A stretch of 64,000 bases of DNA from Diadema setosum (GCA_033980235.1 CM067075.1:10446608-10510607), one strand, 5' to 3'; numbered from the stretch's first letter, positions 34,401 to 45,591 are shown. Translations and numbers: made by a program. The notes: generated from the letters alone by a model not told the origin.

Positions 34401-37400
34401 ACCAGGTAAATTGTTTTATCAATAGTGCTAAACTTCAAAACATTAGTAGGCAGATCAATGAGAAATGGTATTTTCTCTATCACTTGCATTGAGATCTATT
34501 AGCATTTACATACTTGTACATCAAGATTTTGTCACTCTATGTACCTTTTACATTATCCATATTCAGTATACTGTATACCCCATTTATTATTCGTAAGCAA
34601 AAAAGAAAAATTGTAAATTAATTAGGGCTTGTGGGATCATGATTACAGTAGTTGAATTTGTAATGGGAGCCATAGTGGTGAAATGAAAAGTATAAAGTAC
34701 CATTAGTTTTCATGAGAAAAGTATGCTAATATTTCCCACCATGGAGATGAAATACAGAAATCAGTATTTTTGCAAGCTGTTCTTTTTGAAAATATCTGTC
34801 AACCCACAGAGTTTGTAAAAATAGAAACACTAGAAACTGGAGAAGCACTCTGAGAGCTCAGAGAAAGACCTCCGCCAAGCAGCTCATTTCTACCACTGAT
34901 CTTTGTTGTTCCATAGTGATCAGTGATTTCACCCATAAGTTGCGTGCTGAAAATCGCCCGATTTAATTCACAATATAGAAAGATGGTTTTTGTTACTTCA
35001 TCAACTTTCAGCTGTGCGGCACTTCGCTCAAGCAGAAACTAGAGCATGCAAACTTCAAAAAAATATGCAGCTTGAACTCCCAAGTTCATTGACCCTACCT
35101 GCCAAAATATCAAAAATCCTTCATAAAATCCATAAAAATTCTCAGATCACTACCAAAATTTAATCATCAGTTCCTTAAGTGTCGTTCTCAGCCTTTCCTG
35201 TAAGTTTCATTCAAATTCGTTCGTAACTTTTTGAGTTATTTTGCACACACCCACAAACAAACAAACAAATGGCAATGAAAACATAACCTTCCTTGGCGGA
35301 AGTAAATATACCACGTATCATACAGTATTCTTCACATCAGCTGCGCAATTACCATGATGAAAGTCTTGCACTGTCCAGCATACATTGTACTCCCACTCTT
35401 CCATTTCTCTTCAAATTCTTGTCCAACAAGAAGAAGAAGAACAACATCAACAAAATGACCTGTACTCTTCTTTCACAGAAAAGAGTGGATTTCTTGTCAC
35501 TGTCAGTGCTCAACTCTGTGCTGTTTGATCACTATTAAAGTGATTTGATCAATTGTAGATACTTCCTTTTCTAGACCAAGTAAAGACAGTCCCAGTTCAA
35601 ATGTAGAGGAAGCTTGTAAGGCCCATGATGAGACATCCAGAAATGTATTAAAGATTAAGAAATGACATTGCTGCAAAATTATTGTCTGACTCCCATCAGC
35701 ATTGAGATAATATTGCTCTTAGTATTGGGCAGGTACAACATACAATGTACATAAAACAAGAAAGTTGCTACACTCATTAAAACCTACATGCAGAAAATGA
35801 TTAACTCTTCAAAATAGAATTACTTGTTTCTTGTGTACATGTGTATCAACCTCCAACACAGGCCTAATCAAAAAACATTCTAAAAAGATTAGGGTCATTA
35901 AAGAAAGATCAAGCACACACACACACACACACACAACATCGCTTAATTGCAAGCAGGATCTCTTTGGGTTGGGGTTCCCAAGGAAAAGGTCTGTCAAGGT
36001 TCATTTTTAGAAAATCACACAGATATACAATAGACACCCTGGAACTGTTATGGTGTTTGAATAAAAAGACAAAAATGCAGCTCAGAAAAAGGAGGAATGA
36101 TAGACAAACTTTAGTTGACAGATTCTTGGTTGGTGTCAGACCCCATTGATGACCCACAATGGGCAAGTGTACGCCATTCTTATCAGACAATTATTCAAGG
36201 TTCCGATAATAATGGACCTTTTTAATGTAGGTAATCAAATACATAACAATTGGACTGGTTTTCATTTGTTAGAAGGCCTGCCCCCAGCCAGCAGATACAA
36301 TAAGGACCCTTGTACAATGGATTCTTTGACAGAACAGTATCTGTCTTGGTATTATTCTTTTGCATTCAAAATGTCACGTACCCCACCAATAAAACAGAGA
36401 ATGAAATGAAAAGTAAAGCTCCTGGCACTGCTTCTTTGACATTTATGACATGACATTAGAAGTCATAAAGTGTAGCCTAATTTGACTGGTTCAATTATTG
36501 ATAGTCGTTTGTTGTGAAAGCTACTGTAGTATAAAACAGCCAATCAGTTGCCGGGACATCTGTAGCCCGACATAAAATATAATTAATATACATACAGGAA
36601 GTCTCCAGATTTAAAAGCTCTAGTAGATTCCTTTTGTCATTGAGGGAGAGTTTATAGAGCATGGTGAAGTGTACTGAGTTTGGTGATTGATGGGAGTCAA
36701 ACATATTAAAGACCCAGTAGTGTGGGGATGCCATGTATTGGGATGGCTGATCCGACTCGGAAATATTTGGGAATCCCAGTAACAGATTGTTTACAGCTTT
36801 TGTCACTGATTTCTTTGTTATTAAGTACACACACAACTGAGAAATCTTGACTGGAGTCAACCATTACTGCTGAATGTTGTAATGCTTCAATGCACATATT
36901 CGCTGACAGGCAATTCTATTCTAGCAGGCGTGCGTTATATCAGTGGTTTTCAAATTTCCCCTGGTGGACATGCAGTTCATGAAGATCGATTCAGTTGGAC
37001 CAACCTTCTCTTCCACATGCTACCAGGTCTTTAAGCCTCTCAGACGTACCATCTCAAAACACAATGCTGTCTGACACTTAACCCATGGCTCGACACTAAC
37101 TTTTTTATTTGGTGGCCCGATGGGGCCACCAAAATCCTAAATTTCAAATTTTTGGTGGCCCGAGAGAAAAATTTGGTGTCCCGAAAAAAAAACAATAAAA
37201 AAACATTAAAAGTCCTTTTTTTTTAATGAGTCAAATATTTAAGTTTTATGATAGTAAAGATTAAAAGTTGGACATATCTACTCATGAATCAATTTCGACA
37301 AACTTGCAACACTCACTCTCAGTCTCACCTCCCTGCTCTCAGGCACTCATTCAGTCCTTTTCATCCATCCTTTAAACAAATTTAACTGCTAATTTCCAGC

Positions 37401-40400
37401 GCAAAAAGTTACGAATTTATTGACATACTTGTCAAAAAATGTTGGTGGCCCGAAGCGGGCCACCAAATTTGCCCTTTTTTGAAATTTGGTGGCCCGACTT
37501 TCATTTTTGGTGGCCCTGGGCCACCGGGCCACCGTTAGTGTCGAGCCCTGCTTAACCCATTCGGGACAAGTCCGGAGTAGGCTTAAACTTGGGCAGTTGT
37601 CTTTGAGAAATGCATGTTGTAGTAAAATCAGCCCATCCTCAACAGGTTTGTGTGCTATTAGTGGTGATTGGCACAGAAATCCCTACTCACTGTCCAATGT
37701 CCCTAGCACAGGGGTAAACAATCATCAAAATTATTCACAAAAAAAAAGAAAAGAAAAGAAAAAGCATACCAGCAAAATGTTGATTTCAGGCAATTCTCTG
37801 CATGCATATTACACCTGTAACAAAAAAATAAAGAAAAGAAAACAGTTACTGTATATGGGGAACATCTTAATCATGATAATAATGATCAAAGCTGAAAAAA
37901 AAATTAAAGGTGTACAAACATTTTATGGATGGAAAGACAATATTTGATGTATTCCTTTGGTAAAACAGGGGAACATTCTGTTATTCTTATTGATTGTTGT
38001 TATTTTTTTTACCATCTTCCAGGTGGAGAAATATCCCCTAGTAGAAACACTCTCTGCAGTGCCGAGTGCTACCAGCCGGCCATCAACAACTGGTCGCCGC
38101 TCCCACCGATGAAGCAGTCCAGGCGGGGAGTGGGTGTGGTCGTGGTGGACAACATCATCTACGCCATCGGTGGCGCCGATGCGTCGCCACTGCGCGACGT
38201 GGAGTGCTTCGATCCGCAGACGGACAGCTGGCGGCAAGTGGCCAAGATGAAAGTTGCGAGGAGCAGCGTCGCCGTGGCGAAGGTTGGGGGACAGGTGTAT
38301 GCCTGTGGGGGGTACGACGGGTCACGGAGTGTGAAGTCTGTGGAGCAGTACGATCCCAACCTCAATGAGTGGAAGTACATCAAAGGTGAAGTATATACCG
38401 CAAAGCACGTCGGGTGAGAATGAGGACGTTAAGGTGTCTCAAACACTATGGCTTTAGTGCCAACTTAATGCCGTTCTCATTCTCACCCGAGGAGTGCAGC
38501 TTCATATTATACATGAAATATTTTATACCCACACTTCACTTTAGATACAATGTGTACTGGTTGAGTATCCTTACCTGAAGTTTGTTTGTGTGCAGTTTAA
38601 ATGCATACTCAGCATGATTGATACAAGCATGATGAATGCCCTTGGTGAGGAAAACGGATGTATACCAATTAGATTTTACACATAATTTTTTTTATGCCTC
38701 CGCCAACGAAGAGGCCGGAGGCATTATGTTTTCGGGTATTCCGTCCGTCCGTACGTCCGTACGTCCGTCCCGTTTTGTTTTTGTCGATATCTCAAGAACC
38801 GTGTGGTGGTTTTGCATCAAACTTGGTATGAGGGTATATCCTGGGGGGATGATACTTTGTTTGGATTTTAGGGTCACAGGGTCAAAGGTCAAAGGTCACA
38901 GGTTATTTTATGTAAAAAAGGTTGAAATTTCCTGTTTTTCTCCATATCTCGCAAATGGTTCAAGGTATCTTCATGGAACTTAGTATATATGCATGTACTG
39001 ATGGGCAGTGATTATCTAGGGAAGTTGGGGGTCATGGGTCAAAGGTCAGGGGTCAAGGGTCAAGGTCAGCTCCTCAAAATATCACTACTTCCTGATATTT
39101 ATGCAATGCCTGAAGGATTTTTTTTTTAACTTGATGTATGCATGTATAACCCAATATATTCTGTGGGAAGTTTCTTGCCAAAAGGTCAAAGGTCAAAAGG
39201 TCAAAGGTCAAGTGAAAGTGCGAAATTGCACTTCTTCCTCCATATCTCAAAGGGCAATTCCGCGGTTAGTAACGTTACATTTGAACAAATTTAGATATTT
39301 GTTTTTACCACTAAATTACCATTTATTCACTTCAAGTCAAAATTATGTCAAAAACATATTCATCCTTCCCAGGTTTATGATACAGAAAAGAATGAACACA
39401 ATCCAAGAAATATTAGAATTGCTATAGCAACTTAAAGGGCTGGTTAGTAACGTTACGAAAAAAGGACATGACAAAAAAATCAATGTCTTGTAACAAAAAG
39501 TGTGCAAAAATTCAAGTTACTTCAAACAAAGTGTTGCCTTAATTTCAATTATTGCATCATGACAAATGTTCATGCAAATTTTTTAGCAGTTCGACCAATA
39601 GTTTTTTAGCTAGACCCCCAAAAGCATGGTTAGTAACGTTACGGTTAGTAACGTTACATTTGTCCAGAGTAATTCCGCAGGTCATTTCACCCTTTTGTAC
39701 TTGACAAAATGTCACATGACTTCTGGAGTATTTAAATGTATTCATCTTTTACCCTTTAGCAAAACTTTGAGGAAAAATTTCAAAGGAACCCACTGTAATT
39801 TGCATTTAAGTGAATTTCAGCGTCCCCAGTCTCACATGTACATTTTAAATGATGTTTTTAGATCTCACAAAATCAATGAATACGAAAAATAAAATCTACC
39901 GAATTTGAAAGACCCTAATGATTGGTGAACATCCATGGCATTAGTTGATACCTAGATTAAAGGGTAAGATAAAGAGGCAAATTTCTTTTATCCATGTCAT
40001 GTCCACCTAACTGCGGAATTACCCCAAAAGTAACTCAAGGTATTATCATGAAACTTACATATTTATGCATGTTCTACCTAACACTGATTCTCTTTGGAAC
40101 TAAGAGGTCAAAGGTCAAAGGCCAGGTTTAGATAATACTATTTTACCATTTGATACTGAAATTATACTTTTTCTCAATACCTTGAAAATAACTCAATGCA
40201 TAAACTTATAAAAGGGTCAAAAGTCAAGTAAAAATCATTAGTTCCCCCAAATACCTGCACTCTGACGTTTTAATTATTCATCCAATTGAACCTAGTTCTA
40301 CGAAAGTGAACATTCAGCACATTTGTGGCAAACCTGTCATTTTAATATTTTGCCAATTGTGTGAAACTGTCATCACACATTGTACTATAGACCTATTAGG

Positions 40401-42445
40401 AGAGCCATGCATTATGGCGGAGGCATACTCCAGTCGCCGTAGCGACATTTCTACTTAAAAATTGTTTTTGAGGACCTAACAAAAGTGTGTATGAAAATGT
40501 CAGTATCTTTTTGAGAGTGAATCTGTCACCCAAAAAATACCTGTGCCTTTTAAGGGAAGATCTATGCTCTTACTTTTTTTTCTCCTCTTCTTTGCTACCC
40601 TATGGTATTTGAATAAAGACATGGCGACTCAGCGGAGCATGGCCACTGCCGTGTCACACGGGGAAGACCTGTATGTCATTGGCGGCTACGACGGCACCTC
40701 AGACCTCAAGATAGTGGAGCGCTATCAGCCCACAGTAGGTGTATCACATGACCTCCGTAACCCGTTGAGGACGAGTCCCAAGTATACTCGGGCAGGTGTC
40801 CATGGGGAATGCGTGTTGTAGCAAAATCAAACCGTCTTCAACGGGTTAATGAAGGGAGTTTCACATGATCTATGCACCATGAGATAAAAGTGTTTTCTGA
40901 TTCCCTTTCATTTTCAGTGAAATATTTCAAAAGAGGTTGAACAGGTACGGTACAACTGTTCAGTGTTGACTGATTTGTAGTCAGAGCATGAGTGACCCAT
41001 GAAATCTGTCACAATCTATTGAAGACTTTACAACGTCTCGATAGTTTGAGACCTTCCTATGATGAGAGTGAGTAAATTCCTGTCAGAATGATGTCCTTTA
41101 ATCAGTGTTCATGTCAAGGCTAGTCATGTATTTGTCACAGTGTGACACTAAACTTGGTGACATACAGAAATTGCATTGGGTTGTATTCAGTGTCATTTGT
41201 GCATTGAAGCTGCTTGATGGTGAGGACCTATGACATTTGAAAATGTGTTGGCTCCTAAACTGAACTTGATTGTCTTGCTTCTGAGCACTTGCCTTCAGAA
41301 ATGGGATATGCCTTGCATTACCATATAACAGAAACAAATGGTCAATATGATACCTTCCAGTAATATTGTAGGGAGGCTGATGATCAGGATACTGAAAATT
41401 TACTGTTATTCTTAATCATTTGTTCATGGAAGCTATCTGATTTTGAGGCCCTGAGAATGCTTTCATGAGTTACGCCTAATGCTTTCTATGCATAGCTTAA
41501 TTTGAATTCCTCCTTTAAATGATGTGCATCATGTGTGTTGTCCACCCCACTAATCTGCAGCTGAAGATGTGGACGTTTGTGTCACCAATGCACGTCGCAC
41601 GATCCATGGCTGCCACGGCGTGCCTGAAGGACAAGATTTACGTCATTGGAGGATGCGAGCACAGCCGAAGGTTAGTGGAGAGAATAGTAATGGCAACTGT
41701 ATGGCAGAGATGTGGGAGGGCCCATAGTGACAGAGTGTGGAGGGAGTCTAATTGACCAGTGTCCTTGCATGTACAATTTGTGATCAAAATCAACTTTTTC
41801 TCACTCTCTCTGCATGAATCATATTCTGTGTTGGGAATTGAAAATTGCATACGAGTATGTTTGTTTCATCCCTGCAATATAGGTTTATCTTCTTCCTATA
41901 TCAGAGCAATCAAAAAGGTAACAGTCTTGCACTTTTAAAGATCAGATTCTTTCTACACTGTAAGTATATTACTTTTCCATTGTGATAGTCTTGTATTAAA
42001 ATCAATAATGATGATATTCTTGCATGCATTTTACAATATTTTTAGCAGTTTATTATACATCTTTATAAACCACAAGAGATAGCCAAAAGATGAATTGAAA
42101 ACTCAAAACCTGAATTATTTATACAACCTGGAAACTGCATATTGTGCAAAGAGTATCTCTGTAGCATGTCTTTGATTATGTGCTCCTGTTTCATACTTGT
42201 CCATCAGCTTGTCATCTGTGGAGGTGTACCACCCAGCTCTTGACCTCTGGACCCAGGTCACGCCCCTCGTGCATCCGCGCAGCGGAGTGGGCGCGGCCGT
42301 TGTGCACAATCGGCTCTTCGCCGTCGGCGGCTACGATGGGGAGGAGGGTCTGCGCTCGGTGGAACGTTACGAGGAGGAGAAGGACGAGTGGACGGTGGTC
42401 ACTCACATGGAAATTGCGCGGAGAAGATTTGGATGCTGCTCATGA
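22180..42445 (+). CDS. Kelch-like protein (BTB-BACK-Kelch), six coding exons
   Basis: Joined coding exons: 22180-22804, 25825-26163, 38023-38385, 40619-40734, 41561-41670 and 42208-42445. All junctions are GT/AG with matching phases, giving about 596 residues, usual for KLHL proteins. Residues ~1-45 form a Ser/Asp-rich leader. BTB spans ~46-160 (CDVTLSV at 64, SPYFHAMFT at 86). BACK spans ~163-270 (NCLGIRNFA, VRLPLL). Six Kelch repeats run from ~310 to the end, most with the paired-glycine signature (VGG, IGGAD, CGGYDG, IGGYDG, IGGCE, VGGYDG). Family members usually act as cytoplasmic substrate adaptors for cullin-3 ubiquitin ligases: BTB/BACK bind the cullin and the Kelch propeller binds substrate. 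Which orthologue this is cannot be decided here. The start was chosen because it is the first in-frame ATG before BTB. Exons are GC-rich; introns are AT-rich and full of transposons. Confidence 0.9.
24088..24243. mobile_element. small MITE, 'ACTTGT(T/C)ATCAGT' family, copy 1
   Basis: The ends GGTTCCCCTTTCAAAAAAC and GTTTTATGAAATGGGACCC are imperfect inverted repeats. The interior (CTATGACAAACTTGCTC) matches the element at 58357-58504. It is non-coding. Confidence 0.65.
24313..24364. repeat. GT microsatellite followed by poly-G
   Basis: (GT)n of about 40 bases, then GGTGGGGGGGGGG. Confidence 0.9.
25270..25435. repeat. compound microsatellite (TAA)n-(TGA)n-(TGATGG)n-(TAA)n
   Basis: About 165 bases of trinucleotide and hexanucleotide repeats. 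Apparent open frames of Asp, Met, Ile or His runs are artefacts. Confidence 0.95.
25825..26163 (+). CDS. Kelch-like gene, coding exon 2 (BACK domain, start of Kelch)
   Basis: Encodes residues 209-321 (DLITLIEKDSL ... FIYVV) plus one base of codon 322. The acceptor is TTTCGTGCAG and the donor GTTG|GTGAGA. The Glu-rich stretch after LNSRVIEEEV and the VRLPLL motif are typical of BACK. GC-rich. Confidence 0.92.
29390..30235 (-). mobile_element. cluster of tRNA-derived SINE-like copies
   Basis: About four diverged minus-strand copies. Each has CTGATTGACAAATTGCCC or a close variant, ATTATTCAGTGTTT and an ATCATGGGCAT-type phrase. Read on the minus strand, 29640-29815 contains GGTAGTCTAGTGGATATG (A-box-like) and GGTCGATTTAAATCC (B-box-like). 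29885-30080 contains GGCAGTTTAGTGGATATG and TTGGTTCCAG. These are tRNA-derived promoter remnants, not tRNAs. Confidence 0.5.
30310..30560. repeat. TTATTCTGAAGGTTTGTT-type degenerate repeat
   Basis: Phrases such as TGTTATTCTGAA, ATTATTCCAAAGG and GTTATTCTGAAGGTTTG recur several times in 250 bases. The class is unknown. Confidence 0.4.
34867..35303. mobile_element. element with CCTCCGCCAAG/CTTGGCGGAAG inverted ends
   Basis: The left end is GACCTCCGCCAAGCAGC and the right end ACCTTCCTTGGCGGAAGT. The right half carries ACTTTTTGAGTTATTTTGC, a short ACAAACAA run and ATGGCAATGAAAACATAACC, a layout I associate with a very common repeat of marine invertebrate genomes. The terminal CCTCCGCCA is shared with the AGGTCA elements at 20563, 38694 and 43836. 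Confidence 0.55.
35913..35934. repeat. AC dinucleotide microsatellite
   Basis: (CA)n of about 22 bases. Confidence 0.85.
37087..37550. mobile_element. GGCCACC element with GGCTCGACACTAAC ends and 10-bp TSD
   Basis: The left end GGCTCGACACTAAC and the right end GTTAGTGTCGAGCCCTG are inverted repeats. The 10-bp direct repeat CTTAACCCAT flanks both sides (37077-37086 and 37551-37560). Each end carries several GGTGGCCC/GGGCCACC copies. A 9-11-bp duplication fits Mutator-like transposition, but this is inference. It is non-coding and related to the array-bearing element at 13040-15320. Confidence 0.7.
38023..38385 (+). CDS. Kelch-like gene, coding exon 3 (Kelch repeats 1-3)
   Basis: Encodes residues 322-442 plus one base. 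It holds GGEISPSRNTLC..., AIGGADASPLRDVECFDP and ACGGYDGSRSVKSVEQYDP, with the Trp that closes each blade (NNWSPLPPM, DSWRQVAKM, NEWKYIK). The donor is AAAG|GTGAAG. Confidence 0.92.
38410..38490. mobile_element. 81-bp hairpin mini-element, 24 bp after exon 3
   Basis: The arms TCGGGTGAGAATGAG (left) and CTCATTCTCACCCGA (right) are exact inverted repeats, extended by GACGTTAAG against CTTAATGCCGTT. The left arm starts 24 bases past the 5' splice site. Confidence 0.75.
38694..40454 (+). mobile_element. AGGTCA-rich element, copy B (interrupted)
   Basis: It has the same ATGCCTCCGCCA start with a (CCGT)n run, the same TATGGCGGAGGCAT end and GCGACATTTCTA tail as copy A. The body carries GGTCAAAGGTCAAAGGTCA arrays. 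A separate element (39252-40024) is inserted in it. It lies in the Kelch-like gene's third coding intron. Confidence 0.75.
39252..40024. mobile_element. MITE nested in copy B, GGGCAATTCCGCGGTTAG ends
   Basis: The left end GGGCAATTCCGCGGTTAG and right end CTAACTGCGGAATTACCCC are inverted repeats. The flanking sequence reads continuously like other AGGTCA modules once the insert is removed. The interior repeats GGTTAGTAACGTTAC at 39264, ~39442, ~39630 and ~39643. Its core GTAACGTTAC is a perfect palindrome. Confidence 0.65.
40619..40734 (+). CDS. Kelch-like gene, coding exon 4 (Kelch repeat 4)
   Basis: Encodes residues 443-481 (completing an Asp codon, then MATQRSMATAV ... VIGGYDGTSDLKIVERYQPT). 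The acceptor ATAAAG|AC is weak, with its pyrimidine tract 20 or more bases upstream. The donor is CACA|GTAGGT. The phase joins both neighbours correctly. Confidence 0.85.
40758..40849. mobile_element. 92-bp hairpin mini-element, 23 bp after exon 4
   Basis: The ends TAACCCGTTGAGGACG and CGTCTTCAACGGGTTAA are inverted repeats with one mismatch. TAACCC...GGGTTA ends suggest a TTAA-targeting family. Similar decayed copies lie at about 37555-37660 and 51478-51542. Confidence 0.7.
41561..41670 (+). CDS. Kelch-like gene, coding exon 5 (Kelch repeat 5, first part)
   Basis: Encodes residues 482-517 (LKMWTFVSPMHVARS ... YVIGGCEHSRR) plus two bases. The acceptor is TAATCTGCAG and the donor GAAG|GTTAGT. 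The Trp of the previous blade is at its start. Confidence 0.88.
42208..42445 (+). CDS. Kelch-like gene, last coding exon (Kelch repeats 5-6, stop)
   Basis: Encodes residues 518-596 (LSSVEVYHPALDLW ... VGGYDGEEGLRSVERYEEEKDEWTVVTHMEIARRRFGCC) and a TGA stop at 42443-42445. The acceptor is TTGTCCATCAG. The C-terminus stops soon after blade 6, as in many family members. Confidence 0.9.
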
Positions 42446-43330
42446 TGTCTCAGCCAGCGAGGGCACTGGACTTTGGGTATTTAAACAAAGAAAGGACGAG
42501 ATCATGCCTCCCATTGTACTATTGAACGTGCATAGAAATGTGCACTTTTTTTGTCAGCAAGTTGTTGAGAGATTGAATCTATATGGTAGTAATGTAAACA
42601 TTTTACAGGCCTCCTTTTACTCACTGGCATTCCAGTCATCCGGGAGATTCAGCGGAAATCAAATGTGGAACACCCACAAAAAATTTCTTTCAGACTAGCA
42701 AGTACGCACGCGGTGAGTGTTTTCTCGTTCGCTCTTCTGCAGTGGAAGAAAATGTTATTTCGCAAGCGCAAAATGGCCCGCTAGATGCTGTTGGTATACT
42801 GCCCTTTGCTTTTCATCGCGGGATTCACCTGCGATGCCTTTCAGATTACAGTGTCACCTGAAAGTTCCTGGGAACGAGTTTACCATGGATGGTTCGAGGG
42901 TAAAAGTTTTGAGAAGTCACCCAGAATTTTACCTGGGCTATTACCTGAGAGACCTTGCATACTAAAGAGATCTTCTCGGTGAACCAGGGAGATCTAGAGT
43001 GACATTTGCTGTAAAGCGTGATAGGGATATTAGAAAAAGAGAGAAGAAATATGAGAAGAGAAGTAGTTTCCTGCCAGACTTACTGATGCATGTTTGTTCC
43101 ATTTTCTTTGCAAAGTCTCTTGTGAAATCCTGCCACATGTGTACAAGTGTATGTTTACTCCTTGATACCCTCCTGCCAGATGTTATGTACTGTTAATGGT
43201 AATATATTCCTGTGGTGAGACTATTTCCCCATGAACAGACAACTACATTTTATGAAACCAAAACTAAAAGAACCAAAACAAAAGTACCTGAATTCAAATG
43301 TGGTGCTGTTTCAGGAGCTAAAATAAAAGC
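42446..43330 (+). other. probable 3' UTR / downstream flank of the Kelch-like gene
   Basis: Non-coding sequence after the stop. An AATAAA at 43322-43327 is a candidate polyadenylation signal about 0.9 kb past the stop. Another lies at about 52286. The true end cannot be set from sequence alone. Confidence 0.4.
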
Positions 43331-43835
43331 ATCACATGCATTTCATGTCACTATTTTGATTTTGATTGTAAACTGAGCTATTTACATTTATTTAGTTATT
43401 TATTTATTTATTTTTTTTTTTTTTTTGATGGGGGAGAGGTAGTAACTACCAAGACCTGAGAGCAAGATCTTAAGATTTTAGTGTTGATGTGATATCCTTT
43501 GGTGGAGATACTTTTCATGCTAATTCTAAGAACTGATATCGTGAAATCTACACATTTATAATTTGATATGCATTAGTTGTATAATGCTGTGTCATCAATT
43601 GTGTTCAAGTCATTGCTGTCAGATGCAGAAGATTGAACCACATGCCAGCTGTGTCTTTATGTTACACATATGTCATGGTAACGTATGCTTAAGTTTATAT
43701 GGGATATACACTACCCTGGAAGTAAACAGAAATTTTTGTACTGTTAGTAATCAGCAAAAAAAAAAAGTTTTGAGAACTCTGTGCTGCAGTTTTAAGATTA
43801 CTATACCAGAGAGTTGCAAAAAAGATGGTGTTTTT

Positions 43836-45446
43836 ATGCCTCCGCCACGAAGTGGTGCCGGAGGCATTATGTTTTCGGGTTGTCCATCCGTCCGTCCGTC
43901 CGTCCGTCCTTCCGTCCGTCCGTCCTTCCGTCCGTCCTTCCGTCCGTCCGTAATGAATTTTGTGGACAAGGTAACTATCGAAACCTGTTGAGGTATCCTA
44001 ATGAAACTTGGCATGTATGTGTATTAGGGGGAGAAGTTGTGCCTATCAACTTTTGGGTGCACATGCTCAAGGTCAAAGGTCAAAAGGTCAAGGTCAAATA
44101 CATAAAATTTCACTATTTCCACCATATCTATTGAATGCCTGAAGATATTTTCTTGAAACTTAGTGTATACATGTATTACCCAATTAAGATTCTCTGGTGA
44201 AAGTTTGGGTCATGAGGTCAAAGGTCAAAAGGTCAGGGTCAAATACATAAAATTTCACTATTTCCACCATATCTATTGAATGCCTGAAGAGATTTTCTTG
44301 AAACTTAGTGTATACATGTATTACCCAATTAAGATTCTCTGGTGAAAGTTTGGGTCATGAGGTCAAAGGTCAAAGGTCAAAAGGTCAGGGTCAAATACAT
44401 AAAATTTCACTATTTCCACCATATCTATTGAATGCCTGAAGATATTTTCTTGAAACTTAGTGTATACATGTATTACCCAATTAAGATTCTCTGGTGAAAG
44501 TTTTGGTCATGAGGTCAAAGGTCAAAAGGTCAGGGTCAAATACATAAAATTTCACTATTTCCACCATATCTATTGAATGCCTGAAGATATTTTCCTGAAA
44601 CTTAGTGTATACATGTATTACCCAATTAAGATTCTCTGGTGAAAGTTTGGGTCATGAGGTGAAAGGTCAAAAGGTCAAGTAAAAATATTAAAACTTCTTT
44701 TTTTTCTCCGTACCTTGGAAAATTGTTCAAGGTATCTTCATGGAACATAGTATATACATGTACTGACTGGAAGTGATTATCTAGAGAATGTAGGGTTCAT
44801 GGGGTCAAAGGTCAGGGGTCAAAGGTCAAGTGCAAGACTTCAAAATTTTACTATTACTCTCATATTTATGCAATGCCAGCAGGGTTATTTTTTTTACACT
44901 TGGTGTATGCGTGTGTAACCTAATAGAAATTCTCTGGAAAGTTTTTTTTTTCTCTTTTTGCCTCAAAGGTCAAAAGGTCAAAGATCAAGTGAAAGTGCTG
45001 AACTAACTTTTTCCTCCATATCTTGGAAGTGGCTCAAGTTACCTTGAAACTTAGTACATATTATGCATGTTCTACCTGAAAGTAATTATCTTATGAATTC
45101 TAGGGTCAAGGGCCAGATGAAAATGGTAACAATTTACTATTCAATTCAGAAATTGCACTTTTTCTCCACACCTATACCTTGAAAATTACTCAGTGCCTAA
45201 ATGTATGAATGGGTCAAAGTCAAGTTAAAGTCCTTAAATCCCTAGATACATGCTCTCCTATTCATCCAATTAAACCTACGTCAAGGAAGGTGAACATTCA
45301 ACACATTTGTGACAAACTTGGCATTCCAATATTTTGCCAATTTTGTGAAAATGTAATCACACAGTGTCCACATATACTATCTAGACCTATTGGGAAAATC
45401 ATGCATTATGGCGGAGGCATACCAGTCGCCAAAGCGACATTTCTAG
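43836..45446 (+). mobile_element. AGGTCA-rich element, copy C, with internal 145-152-bp tandem modules
   Basis: It starts ATGCCTCCGCCACGAAG with a long (CCGT)n/(TCCGTCCGTCCT)n run and ends TATGGCGGAGGCAT...GCGACATTTCTAG. From 44096 to about 44680 four near-identical modules repeat (starts near 44096, 44241, 44393 and 44538), each ending in GGTCAAAGGTCAAAAGGTCA-type arrays. It has no ORF. Confidence 0.8.
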
Positions 45447-45591
45447 TTTTTTTCTTTTTTTTCAAAGGAGTCAGTAATTGGCATTCAAATCAGTCAGATT
45501 GATTTAGATTTGTAGGGAGGTTGGAAGAACTATTTTCTCTCAATATGAACAAAAATATGTACTTTTACATATGGCAATTTATGAAAAAATA

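Larger units (their letters stand above)
26164..38022 (+). other. Kelch-like gene intron (coding intron 2, 11.9 kb)
   Basis: The intron is bounded by a GTGAGA donor and an ATCTTCCAG acceptor with compatible phase. It hosts a TTAA MITE split by a 4.77-kb insertion, a CCTCCGCCAAG element and a GGCCACC element. No other gene could be recognised on either strand. The intervals 26164-27780, 32888-34860 and 35304-37070 are otherwise plain AT-rich sequence with homopolymer runs (poly-T 26511-26530) and an AC repeat at 35913-35934. Confidence 0.75.
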
